From the NCBI RefSeq assembly GCF_036985595.1, contig NZ_BTPU01000009.1, positions 1 through 64,000 of the forward strand: 64,000 nucleotides of DNA, read 5' to 3'. The notes beneath the pieces are model-generated. The model made no database searches, had not been told where the DNA came from, and saw nothing but the letters and a program-made list of their open reading frames with translations. This document shows positions 25,380 through 34,136 of the stretch, piece by piece. This DNA comes from Vallitalea maricola. Lineage in GTDB: Bacteria; Bacillota; Clostridia; Lachnospirales; Vallitaleaceae. The position numbers were made by a program, and so were the translations under genes. Positions within the stretch are counted from its first letter, which is position 1, and every line of letters starts with the position of its first letter.

Positions 25380-26274
25380 CTACCTCTCCTCCTTTTAATC
25401 TGCCTCTAATGGTCAACGAGAATATAATCAATATCATAAATATAATTATGGATATTGCTGAACTGTACCCATAATTGTTGGTAACAAAAGCTTTTTCATA
25501 TGTATAAGTAATGATTGTATGAATATCAGCTCCTGTCTTGGAACCTTGCTGCTGTGTTAGCAGATAGATAATATCAAACTGTTTGAAAGTAGTAAATATA
25601 GTAATAACAACTGCTGGTGCGATAATAGGTCTTAACAGGGGTATTGTAATTTTTCTTGCCTTGCTGAAATAACCTGCACCCTCAATTGTTGCGCTTTCGT
25701 AGTATGCTTTATCAATACTTTGTAATGCTCCATCTATAATCATAATCATAAAAGGTAATGCCAACCACAGATTAACCATAACCGAAGAAGCAAAAGCTAT
25801 ATTATTACTGTTTAACCAGTGTACATTAGCAAAACCCAGCTTATTAAGCCAATGATTCAATAACCCGAATTCTGTATTAAACATTCCCATTTTCCATAAA
25901 AGAATAGATATGTACCCAGGCATTGCCCAAGGAAACATAAGTATGGTCTTGTACAACCCTTTTAATCTAAGACCTTCCACATTCAATAAACTTGCTATAA
26001 TAAAAGCAATAACCATCTGTAATACCATGTTGACAATAGTCCATATAATCGTTCTACCAAAAGCAGTAAGGAATCCTGTATCTAGTACAAATAATGCTTT
26101 CATATAATTCTGAAATCCAATTACTTGAAAATCAAACCAATGATATACATTCATATTGGTAAGAGAGATATATCCAGTATAGAGGATAGGAAAAACAATC
26201 ATAAGACCTATTAATGCCAAACCAGGAAAAGAATATATATATGGAATAATCTTCTTGTAACCTCTTTTTTTCAT
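25372..26274 (-). CDS. Maltodextrin ABC transporter permease (MalF-like)
   Basis: The protein has six membrane segments and the EAA motif YESATIEGAGYFSKARKITIPLLRP. I favour ATG 26274 (MKKRGYKKIIPYIYS, 300 residues) because GGCAGGTG lies eight bases upstream. An upstream ATG at 26310 is possible but lies right behind a hairpin without a ribosome site. It pairs with the MalG-like protein to form the channel for maltodextrins or cyclodextrins. Confidence 0.88.
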   Translation of the reverse strand: MKKRGYKKIIPYIYSFPGLALIGLMIVFPILYTGYISLTNMNVYHWFDFQVIGFQNYMKALFVLDTGFLTAFGRTIIWTIVNMVLQMVIAFIIASLLNVEGLRLKGLYKTILMFPWAMPGYISILLWKMGMFNTEFGLLNHWLNKLGFANVHWLNSNNIAFASSVMVNLWLALPFMIMIIDGALQSIDKAYYESATIEGAGYFSKARKITIPLLRPIIAPAVVITIFTTFKQFDIIYLLTQQQGSKTGADIHTIITYTYEKAFVTNNYGYSSAISIIIFMILIIFSLTIRGRLKGGEVDA

Positions 26275-26316
26275 TTTTTGCACACCTGCCTTAATGTCAC
26301 TTATACTCATATTGGT

Positions 26317-26344
26317 ATACAGAAGGGGACACCCCCTTCTGTAT
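26317..26344 (-). promoter_or_regulatory. Intercistronic hairpin between malE-like and malF-like genes
   Basis: ATACAGAAGGGG and CCCCTTCTGTAT form a perfect 12-bp stem with a 4-base loop, with no T run. It lies directly after the binding-protein gene and probably protects its mRNA 3' end or reduces readthrough, giving more binding protein than permease. Confidence 0.75.
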
Positions 26345-26347
26345 TAT

Positions 26348-27610
26348 TTATTTCATTGCTTCAATCTGTTCTAGTGCTTTTTTCTGAGCTTCATCTGAAG
26401 CTGTCACAGGATCTGCATCCCCTTTATTTACACTTGATAATAGATTCTCAGTTATAGCCCACATAACATCCATTTCTGGTACGTTAGGCATTGGTACTGC
26501 TGTTGCAGAAGCTTTTTTAAGTGTCATGACGATCTCATTACTCTTGACTGCATCATCCTCATAACAGTTGTTGTTTACTGGTGCTGAACCAATAGCTTTT
26601 GCTAAGTTGATACCTATATCAGGTTTAGATAACTGTTCTAGAACTTTCGCTACTGCTTCCTTCTTGCTTTCTGCTCCTTTTAATACACATATACCTTGGA
26701 TACCAGCAAATGGGCTGATAGCTTTTAATGTTTCATTTACAACAGGCATAGGAGCTATACCAATATCAATTCCATTCTCTACTAGGTCTGGAATTAACCA
26801 TGGTCCACCGATAGTAGAATGAGCCTTACCTTCTTTAAATAATGTAGTCATGGTATTATAATCACCATCTATTGGCATATATTTTACAAATTGTTTATGA
26901 TATTTGATAGCATCTTTTGTTTCCTTAAGATCAAGACCTGGTTCAGCTTTATCGTTGATAACGAATCCATCATAAGCATGAATCCACCCTACAGTAAAAT
27001 AAGCTGTACTATGCTGTTCAACAAATCCATAATTACCATCTTTTGTATTAGCTTCCATATAAGCCAATAAATCATCAGTTGTTCTTGGAGCCTCTTTCAT
27101 AAGAGCTTTGTTATACATGAACAACAAAGATTCAAAGTAAATAGGTAATTGATAGATTTGATCTTTATAAGTAGCTGCACTGACGGTCATAGGTATAAAA
27201 TCATCAAATGTTGATTTAGGAATGAAATTGGTAATAGGTGATAAAATACCCATCTCAGCAAATATTCCTATCTTGTCATGTGCAAAAAAATACATATCAG
27301 GTGCACTACTTGGATCATTTCCAACAAGTTTTAGAGTCTCTGTCAACTTTTCTTTTCTTTCAACGGACACAACTATCTCTGGAGCCAATTTATCAAGTTC
27401 TTTTTGAAGTTCTTCAGCTATGGCCTCTTGTGTTTCGTACCATATTTTAATATGTGTTGGTTCTTTAGCTTCTTCTTTTTTATCCCCCGAAGTGTTCTCA
27501 CTTTCTAAATTAGCAGTAGTATTTTTTTCTTCCTCTTTTTTCTTGCCACAACCTACAATAGTACTCATGCATAGAGTGGCAATCAGTAAGATAGCTAATA
27601 ATTTTTTCAT
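26348..27610 (-). CDS. Maltodextrin-binding lipoprotein (MalE-like)
   Basis: This 420-residue lipoprotein from ATG 27610 has the signal MKKLLAILLIATLCMSTIVGC (lipidated Cys21) and a Glu/Lys-rich linker. A family-1 solute-binding fold follows: IKIWYETQEAI, APDMYFFAHDKIGIFAEMG, YKDQIYQLPIYFESLLFMYNKALM and the GGPWLIPDLVENGIDIGIAPMP segment typical of maltodextrin-binding proteins. It would capture the products of the secreted CGTase-like enzyme. AATGGGAGG precedes this ATG; a longer frame to 27643 has no support. Confidence 0.9.
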   Translation of the reverse strand: MKKLLAILLIATLCMSTIVGCGKKKEEEKNTTANLESENTSGDKKEEAKEPTHIKIWYETQEAIAEELQKELDKLAPEIVVSVERKEKLTETLKLVGNDPSSAPDMYFFAHDKIGIFAEMGILSPITNFIPKSTFDDFIPMTVSAATYKDQIYQLPIYFESLLFMYNKALMKEAPRTTDDLLAYMEANTKDGNYGFVEQHSTAYFTVGWIHAYDGFVINDKAEPGLDLKETKDAIKYHKQFVKYMPIDGDYNTMTTLFKEGKAHSTIGGPWLIPDLVENGIDIGIAPMPVVNETLKAISPFAGIQGICVLKGAESKKEAVAKVLEQLSKPDIGINLAKAIGSAPVNNNCYEDDAVKSNEIVMTLKKASATAVPMPNVPEMDVMWAITENLLSSVNKGDADPVTASDEAQKKALEQIEAMK

Positions 27611-27676
27611 GTTAATGCCTCCCATTTTTGTGATTATAAGCATTTCACCATGACTTATGGTGAAATACTTTATTAC

Positions 27677-29926
27677 CTAATTCCAATTATAAACAGGTGT
27701 TTCAGATGTACCGTTAGTATCGGATGTAGAAGTAAATACTCTGTTAGACCCTGATTCCCAAGTTACATTACCATTAGCATCTTTTCTTATGAATTTGAAT
27801 TCGAAAGTAGTATTTGCTGGTACACTAACTGGTAAGAACCATTGTGGATAGTTAGGATTCATCATAGCTTCTGTACACTTGTTGGTATCCCAGTTACCTA
27901 GCTCTGGAATGCTGCCTACAACATGAATTGTATCACCAAAACTTGTATTGGCATTCACACGGAATATAGTCTGTACTTGGTCACCAGATAACACTGTATA
28001 TCCAAAAGTATTACTTGTATTTCCATTGTTTGTAACTGTTATATTGACTTCACCAGCAGCTACATTAGGTACTATAGCTTCTATATAATTTGATGTATTT
28101 GTAACAACTGTTGCACTAACATTATCAAATTTTACATCAACATTTCCATCAAAGTTATTTCCATAGATATAAACTTTATTACCTGCACGCCCCATAGTTG
28201 ACATAACATTTCCAATCTTAGGTCCGTTATTATTAGGATTATAAGACCATACACCTGCATATCCTCCTGGTAACGTACCTACATACACTTTACCACCATT
28301 TGAAACCACAATTCCGCTGGCTTTCATTATGCCATTAAGTTCATCATTATAATTACCATCTGCAAAACCAGTAGTAACATTAGTATTAACTGCCACTGAA
28401 TTGTCAGGCTGACGATTTATAGCTATTAATACTTCTTTATCAAAGAACTTACGTGTCATAACTAATACATCATTATTGGAATAAAGTATTTGTGTTGTTC
28501 CATAAGCCAATGCATCATTTTCTTGTCTTAGATCTGACATGTTCTTAATGATGTTATAAGCATCTGTAGATGTATTAAAACTAGAATCTACTTCCATGAA
28601 CATTCTTCCACCAACATCACTGTTTGTGTTAGGTGTCATATATTGCTCTGTACCATAGTAGATATTAGGAGTTCCTCTTGATGTAAGAAGCGCTACCAAT
28701 GCTGCATTGTAAACTTCTCTACGTGCTTGATAATAACCGAATCTAGTTACATCATGATTATCAAGGAAAGTAACTGTTTGATTTTCATAAGTGTAATCAC
28801 TAGTTGTATAACATAACATATTACCAAAATCAGCCATGCTGGTACTGAAATCTCCAAATGTACTAGTTATACATCTAAAGAATTCAAAGTCAAGGTTATT
28901 GACACCAGTTCTATCTGGGAATGATTGATACTCATCATATTTTGGATCAGGTCTACCAATGAAGAATTCTCCAAAATGTGTTAAAGGTCCGTTACTCTTA
29001 CTGTCAATACTATCTTTTAGACCTTTCACAAATGCAGGATTCATATGTAAAGTTGCATCATGTCTAAGTCCATCAATTCCTTTATCAACCCAGAATTGAG
29101 CTGCTTTTTCTAAGTGCTCTACTACAACACCATTTTCTTGAGAGTAATCAGCTAATGAACCTAACTCTTTATGTCTGAAACCAAAAGTTGATGTATCTCC
29201 ACCTCTATCGCCTAGACCATGGAAAAATCCTTGTGTATCATTATGTGGATCTGCCAACAGATTCTCTAATTGACCGTCACCATTAAGGTCCACTGGTTCT
29301 CCATTAGCATCAAATACGTAATTACCATTAGAATCCTTATCAGGTTCATATAGTTTTCCATCTTCAGGGCTAAAATTATCTGTTGGATTCAGCCAACGAC
29401 TACTATGATTTGTTACAAAATCAATTACAAGTTTGATTCCATTAGCATGAAGGGCATCTCTTAATTGTTCAAACTTCTTCATTGAACCAAAGTGTTTATT
29501 AGTTGCAAAATAGTTTCTTACATGATAACCGTGGAAACTAGTCCATATATCTTGACTTCCACCTGGTTGATAGTCAATAATAGGTGTGTCACGATTTTCA
29601 TAAGGTGCACTAATCCAAACTGCAGTTACACCCATACCTTTTAAATAAGGTATTTTATCAATTATTCCTTGAAAGTCTCCCCCTTGATAGAGCTTTAAGT
29701 CATCTCCATCACCTTTATTATCGTTATTACTATCATCAAATAGCTGAGCTGATGATGGTACATTATTTGATGGGTCACCATCTGCAAAACGGTCAGTAAT
29801 AATCTGATATACCACATCCTTAGGTGTAACAGGACCAAGTGCCAAAGTACTAGCGCTAACTTGAACATTCAACTGACAAACTACACACATCATAACCATG
29901 AAAAGAGCTACTATTTTCTTCTTCAT
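27677..29926 (-). CDS. Secreted GH13 cyclodextrin glucanotransferase-like enzyme
   Basis: The 749-residue protein has a signal peptide (MKKKIVALFMVMMCVVCQLNVQVSA) and the five-domain CGTase layout. That layout is the GH13 A/B barrel, a C domain, an IPT/TIG domain (about 565-645, PKIGNVMSTMGRAGNKVYIYGNNF), and a C-terminal CBM20 starch-binding domain (about 650-749, QTIFRVNANTSFGDTIHVVGSIPELGNWD). Catalytic motifs are VIDFVTNHSS, DGLRHDATLH, THFGEFFIG and FLDNHDVTRF. An aromatic residue of GFRHKEL is in the region that sets CGTase specificity. Maltogenic alpha-amylase is the alternative activity. It is the first gene of the operon. Confidence 0.88.
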   Translation of the reverse strand: MKKKIVALFMVMMCVVCQLNVQVSASTLALGPVTPKDVVYQIITDRFADGDPSNNVPSSAQLFDDSNNDNKGDGDDLKLYQGGDFQGIIDKIPYLKGMGVTAVWISAPYENRDTPIIDYQPGGSQDIWTSFHGYHVRNYFATNKHFGSMKKFEQLRDALHANGIKLVIDFVTNHSSRWLNPTDNFSPEDGKLYEPDKDSNGNYVFDANGEPVDLNGDGQLENLLADPHNDTQGFFHGLGDRGGDTSTFGFRHKELGSLADYSQENGVVVEHLEKAAQFWVDKGIDGLRHDATLHMNPAFVKGLKDSIDSKSNGPLTHFGEFFIGRPDPKYDEYQSFPDRTGVNNLDFEFFRCITSTFGDFSTSMADFGNMLCYTTSDYTYENQTVTFLDNHDVTRFGYYQARREVYNAALVALLTSRGTPNIYYGTEQYMTPNTNSDVGGRMFMEVDSSFNTSTDAYNIIKNMSDLRQENDALAYGTTQILYSNNDVLVMTRKFFDKEVLIAINRQPDNSVAVNTNVTTGFADGNYNDELNGIMKASGIVVSNGGKVYVGTLPGGYAGVWSYNPNNNGPKIGNVMSTMGRAGNKVYIYGNNFDGNVDVKFDNVSATVVTNTSNYIEAIVPNVAAGEVNITVTNNGNTSNTFGYTVLSGDQVQTIFRVNANTSFGDTIHVVGSIPELGNWDTNKCTEAMMNPNYPQWFLPVSVPANTTFEFKFIRKDANGNVTWESGSNRVFTSTSDTNGTSETPVYNWN

Positions 29927-30066
29927 TCTAAAATCCTCCTATAAGTTAATGTTATTTACTTATTTATTTAAAACTCTAGGTAAAGCTATACTTGGAGGTC
30001 GATTAATTTCTAGAGTTTGAAATACGTTAAAACTGGGAATATTACAAAGACATATTTTTACCAATT

Positions 30067-30084
30067 AAGGAAAATGTTTTCCTT
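30067..30084. promoter_or_regulatory. LacI-type operator palindrome downstream of the CGTase promoter
   Basis: AAGGAAAATGTTTTCCTT is an 18-bp palindrome with only the central two bases asymmetric, placed about 38-55 bp downstream of the expected CGTase transcription start. Its half-site AGGAAAA recurs twice in the lacI-type promoter 100 bp away. Confidence 0.75.
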
Positions 30085-30128
30085 ACAACTTTAAATATTT
30101 ATTAGAATTAATTGGTAATTTTATACTA

Positions 30129-30157
30129 ATTATACACTTGCATATTATCATTGTCAA
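30129..30157 (-). promoter_or_regulatory. Consensus promoter of the maltodextrin operon
   Basis: On the minus strand a perfect TTGACA (30157-30152) and perfect TATAAT (30134-30129) are separated by 17 bp, about 200 bp before the CGTase start. Such an ideal promoter needs repression, which the operator at 30067-30084 would supply. Confidence 0.85.
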
Positions 30158-30176
30158 CAAATTAGCTATATTTTGC

Positions 30177-30228
30177 TTGACTTTTTTAGGAAAACGTTGT
30201 ACTATTTAAGTATAATGTTTTCCTAAAA
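30177..30228 (+). promoter_or_regulatory. Promoter and split operator of the LacI-type regulator
   Basis: TTGACT (30177-30182), 17 bp, then TACTAT (30200-30205) form the promoter. One half-site TTTAGGAAAACGTT (30186-30199) lies between the boxes and its inverted partner AATGTTTTCCTAAA (30214-30227) follows the -10 box. The arrangement implies autoregulation by the same protein that binds 30067-30084. Confidence 0.7.
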
Positions 30229-30246
30229 ATAGAAAGGATTGATCTT

Positions 30247-31257
30247 ATGGCAACCATAAAAGATGTGGCACGAGAAGCCGGTGTATCCATCTCGACAGTA
30301 TCTAAGATTATAAATAGATCCTCTCCAATATCAGCCGCTACGACAGAGAAGGTTGAAGCTGTCATGAAAAAATTACACTATTATCCTAATACAAGAGCAA
30401 GAAATTTTGCTAGTCAGACAACAAAGAATATAGTTTATATGATGAAAATTGAAAAGAATGTAGCTTTTACTAATCCCCATTCTTTTGAAATTATGTGCGG
30501 CATCCAGGAAGCTCTTGCTAAGAAAGACTATAACCTAACCCTTGTAAGCTCTAATTCTGAGGAAGATATATCTACGCTCATTGATAAAATAATCTATCAA
30601 AAAAGTGCTGATGGTATCATTATTCACGCTTCAGCATTTGACCCCACAATAGAGAGTGTTATAACAAAGTCCAATTTCCCTCATATGCTTATAGGGAAAC
30701 CAGATTATAACAGCGCCTTATGCTGGGTTGATATCAATAATTATTTATCTGGAGAGATTACAGCAAAACACGTCATTGAATTAGGTTATGAGAAGATAGC
30801 TTTCATAGGAGGAGCAGAAGATGACCATATATCTGCTCATCGTTTGGAAGGCGCAAGAACTATTATAAATCGTAGTCACGGAACCCTGCTTCATAATGAA
30901 TATACTGATTCTTCTAAAGAGATGAGTTTTGAAGTGATGCATAAGATATTGAGAGAGAAAAAGACACCTGATACCGTAATCTGTGCCAATAATAATATAG
31001 CTCTCGGTGTAGTAGATGCTATTAAATACAATGATTTTCAGATACCTGATGATATATCTGTAATTACTTTTGATGATTATCCTTATTCCCGTATTACTGA
31101 GCCTATGTTATCTGTAGTTAATATTGATGTTTTTGATATGGGTTATCAAGCAGCTAAGACATTATTAAGAAAGATTAAGAATCCTAATCTTCAGGTTCAG
31201 TCTTATTCTACTTTGCCAACGTTGATTGAAAGAGGGTCGACTGTAAAATCCAATTAA
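30247..31257 (+). CDS. LacI-family regulator of the maltodextrin operon
   Basis: The 336-residue protein has a typical LacI helix-turn-helix and hinge (ATIKDVAREAGVSISTVSKIINR, then KVEAVMKKLHYYPNTRARNFA). A periplasmic-binding-like ligand domain follows (GKPDYNSALCWVDINNYLSGEITAKHVIELGYEKIAFIGG, and PDTVICANNNIALGVVDAIK). Transcribed divergently from the CGTase operon with matching palindromes in the spacer, it most likely represses both until a maltodextrin or cyclodextrin binds. The ligand is inferred from context. Confidence 0.9.
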   Translation: MATIKDVAREAGVSISTVSKIINRSSPISAATTEKVEAVMKKLHYYPNTRARNFASQTTKNIVYMMKIEKNVAFTNPHSFEIMCGIQEALAKKDYNLTLVSSNSEEDISTLIDKIIYQKSADGIIIHASAFDPTIESVITKSNFPHMLIGKPDYNSALCWVDINNYLSGEITAKHVIELGYEKIAFIGGAEDDHISAHRLEGARTIINRSHGTLLHNEYTDSSKEMSFEVMHKILREKKTPDTVICANNNIALGVVDAIKYNDFQIPDDISVITFDDYPYSRITEPMLSVVNIDVFDMGYQAAKTLLRKIKNPNLQVQSYSTLPTLIERGSTVKSN

Positions 31258-31350
31258 TTTTTTCATGAATCTATTTTATAGTAATAACTAAATGCACTTA
31301 ATTTCTAAATTCTTATTTAGGTTTATTAAGTGTATTTATTTTTCTATAAA

Positions 31351-31384
31351 AAAGTTGATTTCCGTAATTACAGAAATCAACTTT
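31351..31384 (-). terminator. Terminator after the hyuA-like gene
   Basis: AAAGTTGATTTC pairs perfectly with GAAATCAACTTT (12 bp). Read on the minus strand it is followed by TTTTTTATAG, so it ends the permease-DUF917-hyuA transcript. A near copy of the whole 39-bp sequence recurs at 37378-37416. Confidence 0.85.
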
Positions 31385-31420
31385 CTAATCAAATAATGTA
31401 GTGTGTATACAATTTTACGC

Positions 31421-32971
31421 TTACAACAAGTCACCTGCCGCTTTGATTTTAACGCGATTTGTATTTCCAGGATAATATGCCAATGGAGTATCTTCTATCT
31501 CAATAATCTCTATGGTTTCACGTATTGCGCCTGAATCAACCGCCATTTCTACAGCTTCTTCTTTGGCCTTATTCAACGCATCTTCTCTTTTAATCTCCTC
31601 ATAATTTATAAGTTTCTCATAAGTACTACTAACTCTGGAAATTGCTGACCCAATTGCATTAGCTATACCAAAATGCTCTGGTCTTGCAACGCTATTTGTA
31701 CCTTCTAATTTATCAGGGATTATAATAGAACCGCCACCTACCATGACGACTTCTATATCTTTATTGGAAGTTTTCATGATATCAATGCCTTCTTCTACCA
31801 AACATTTTATCTGCATCATAGCCTTCCCTGCAAAATCCTTATCAAGCTTTTCTACTTTTGTTTTATCTCCTATTTCAGCCATACCAAGACATACAGCAAT
31901 ATCAGTAGCTGTAACGACATCTCCTCCAAAAACTAACGCTTTACTTGCTATTTCATAACCTACGCTATCTGGACCAACCGTAACCGTTCCATCTTTTTGT
32001 TGTCTAACAATAGAACCTCCACCTAATCCTATGGATATAACATCAGGCATTCTAAAATTAGTACGGACGCCACCAATTGTTACCGCAACACTTGATTCTC
32101 TAGGGAATCCATTATGTATCACACCTAAATCCGTGGTTGTCCCTCCCACATCAATCACGACAGCATCTTGCAAGTTACTTAAATAACTAGCTCCACGGAT
32201 AGAGTTTGTAGGACCACATGCAATAGTCAATATAGGATATTTTCTTGCGTGATCTATTGTCATTAATGTTCCATCATTTTGAGATAAATATATCTTAGCA
32301 TTAGTGACTCCTTCATTTTCCAAGCTGCGAGCAAATCCATCTGTAAAACGTTCTGCTACCTTATAAAGAGACGCATTTAAAATAGTTGCATTTTCTCTTT
32401 CAATCAACCCCATAGAACCAATCTCACTGGAAATAGATATATGTACATCCTCACCCATAACTTCTCTACAAAGTTTTGCAGCTGATAGTTCATGTTCATT
32501 ACGAACAGTAGAAAATACACAGGAAATAGCTATTGATTTCACTTTTCCTTTCATCTTCTCAAAAAATGATCTTGCTTCATTTTCATCAAATGGTGCTAGT
32601 TCTTTTCCGTCGTATTCAAAACCACCTTTTACAATAATTGTATCAACGGCAATCTTTTTTATATCATTCTCCCAGTCTACCATAGCTGGTATACCAAGGG
32701 TTGCAGGAGCTCCGATTCTCATAAAACCAATAGGAGCTAATTTTTTTCGTTCAACTATTGCATTAGTACACTGGGTTGTACCTAACATTGCTTGATGAAT
32801 ATCTTTTCTATCAACTCCAGATATTTCTAATACGCTTTTTAAAGCACCTGAAATTCCATCTTGAATATCCTCTGTAGTAGGATGTTTAATTTCTGCCGCT
32901 ATATTCAAGTTTTCATCTATTAATACTGCGTCTGTATTAGTTCCACCTACATCAATACCTAATTTATACAT
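31421..32971 (-). CDS. HyuA-like hydantoinase/oxoprolinase-family protein
   Basis: This 516-residue protein has the ASKHA nucleotide-binding motifs of the hydantoinase A/5-oxoprolinase family: KLGIDVGGTNTDAVLID at the N-terminus and AVVIDVGGTTTDLGVI near the middle, plus SIGLGGGSIVR. Family members use ATP to open cyclic amides such as N-methylhydantoin or 5-oxoproline, usually with a HyuB partner. No HyuB is present; a DUF917 protein is paired with it instead, a common arrangement of unknown chemistry. Its ATG overlaps the end of the DUF917 gene by eight bases. Confidence 0.85.
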   Translation of the reverse strand: MYKLGIDVGGTNTDAVLIDENLNIAAEIKHPTTEDIQDGISGALKSVLEISGVDRKDIHQAMLGTTQCTNAIVERKKLAPIGFMRIGAPATLGIPAMVDWENDIKKIAVDTIIVKGGFEYDGKELAPFDENEARSFFEKMKGKVKSIAISCVFSTVRNEHELSAAKLCREVMGEDVHISISSEIGSMGLIERENATILNASLYKVAERFTDGFARSLENEGVTNAKIYLSQNDGTLMTIDHARKYPILTIACGPTNSIRGASYLSNLQDAVVIDVGGTTTDLGVIHNGFPRESSVAVTIGGVRTNFRMPDVISIGLGGGSIVRQQKDGTVTVGPDSVGYEIASKALVFGGDVVTATDIAVCLGMAEIGDKTKVEKLDKDFAGKAMMQIKCLVEEGIDIMKTSNKDIEVVMVGGGSIIIPDKLEGTNSVARPEHFGIANAIGSAISRVSSTYEKLINYEEIKREDALNKAKEEAVEMAVDSGAIRETIEIIEIEDTPLAYYPGNTNRVKIKAAGDLL

Positions 32972-34064
32972 TTAAACTACTTCCTTTCACCCGATCTTCT
33001 ATAGGAATATAATCTGTATCACAACCAAAGTAACCAGGTCCAACTAATTCTAGACCTGCTTGGGTTCTCCACATTTCAAAACACTTAAGCCCTACAACCA
33101 TTACACGTTTCCCATATTTTATAGCATCTGTAGTCACAGGAATAAATGTTTCTGTATCTACTATACAGATTAAATCTGGTGTTGTAGCCAACAATTCTCC
33201 ATCTACTTCAGCTGTCAGATTCTCATTTTGGAAAGTTACTGAGGCATTCTTTCCCTTATATTCTCCAATACCCTCTAATACTACATTACCAAAATTAAAG
33301 GCACCTTTTGTTTCACGAAGTACATCTACAATTTTACCTTTAAACAACTTAAAACCTTCAGTAGATCTTAGGAAGTTCTGTTCAGGTGTTTCCTCATTAC
33401 AGTCTTTTACCTTACGAATGGCTTCTCCGAGTTTCTGACTTCTGGTGACTATATTCTTAACAGCATATTTTTTTAATGTAGCACCATCTACACAAAAAAG
33501 CGAAACAGAAACGGAACCTCCACAGCTCATTGTTACGGCTCTTGCCAGTTCTTCTGTCCATTTATTGGTAATGGTGTTAAAGATAGCGCAATTTCCTTTT
33601 TCGTCTGTTAATGCCATAGGTGTGGCTTTAACCCCTCCTATGGTGAACGTAACCATCTGCAACTCTGGAAAAGCTCTTCCCATACCGTCAGCATCTACCA
33701 TAGGAAGCCCTAATCTAGCACAAGCTGCAATAGGAAGCATACTATTAACTCCTCCAGCTTCAATTGGCATGAAAGCATATATTTCCTTACCATAAAATTT
33801 GGACACCATATCATATAAGGTTTTATATTCGTTTCCTCCAACACCTTTTTCACCAAGAATAGTTGGTGCACCCATCATAGCAATAGGAACAATAAGTGCA
33901 TCATCTGGTATTTCTTCAGGATACAATAGTGTTACTTCGCCACATTCCTGCACAGCTCCCATGGCTATCAGTTTCCCTATATAAGGGTCTCCACCTCCTC
34001 CTGCTCCTAGTAATGCGGCTCCTAGTGCGATGTCTTCTATTTCTGGTAATCCAATTTTTCGCAT
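32964..34064 (-). CDS. DUF917-family protein
   Basis: The 366-residue protein begins with the family hallmark IEDIALGAALLGAGGGGDPYIG and continues with PIEAGGVNSMLPIAACARLGLPMVDADGMGRAFPELQM. DUF917 proteins occur next to HyuA-like proteins and nitrogen-compound permeases; their reaction is unknown. A role as partner subunit or thiohydantoin-type hydrolase is speculation. It is translationally coupled to the hyuA-like gene and preceded by the permease gene. Confidence 0.85.
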   Translation of the reverse strand: MRKIGLPEIEDIALGAALLGAGGGGDPYIGKLIAMGAVQECGEVTLLYPEEIPDDALIVPIAMMGAPTILGEKGVGGNEYKTLYDMVSKFYGKEIYAFMPIEAGGVNSMLPIAACARLGLPMVDADGMGRAFPELQMVTFTIGGVKATPMALTDEKGNCAIFNTITNKWTEELARAVTMSCGGSVSVSLFCVDGATLKKYAVKNIVTRSQKLGEAIRKVKDCNEETPEQNFLRSTEGFKLFKGKIVDVLRETKGAFNFGNVVLEGIGEYKGKNASVTFQNENLTAEVDGELLATTPDLICIVDTETFIPVTTDAIKYGKRVMVVGLKCFEMWRTQAGLELVGPGYFGCDTDYIPIEDRVKGSSLNV

Positions 34065-34136
34065 TTACATACATCTCCTTTCAACTATTAAACTCTCATC
34101 TTAAAGTAAAGATTACAACTGTTACATTTCTAATAT

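Noticed and set aside
33445..33795. Plus-strand open frame opposite the DUF917 gene
   Set aside because: It lies fully inside a well-conserved gene on the other strand, has no Shine-Dalgarno sequence and matches no family.
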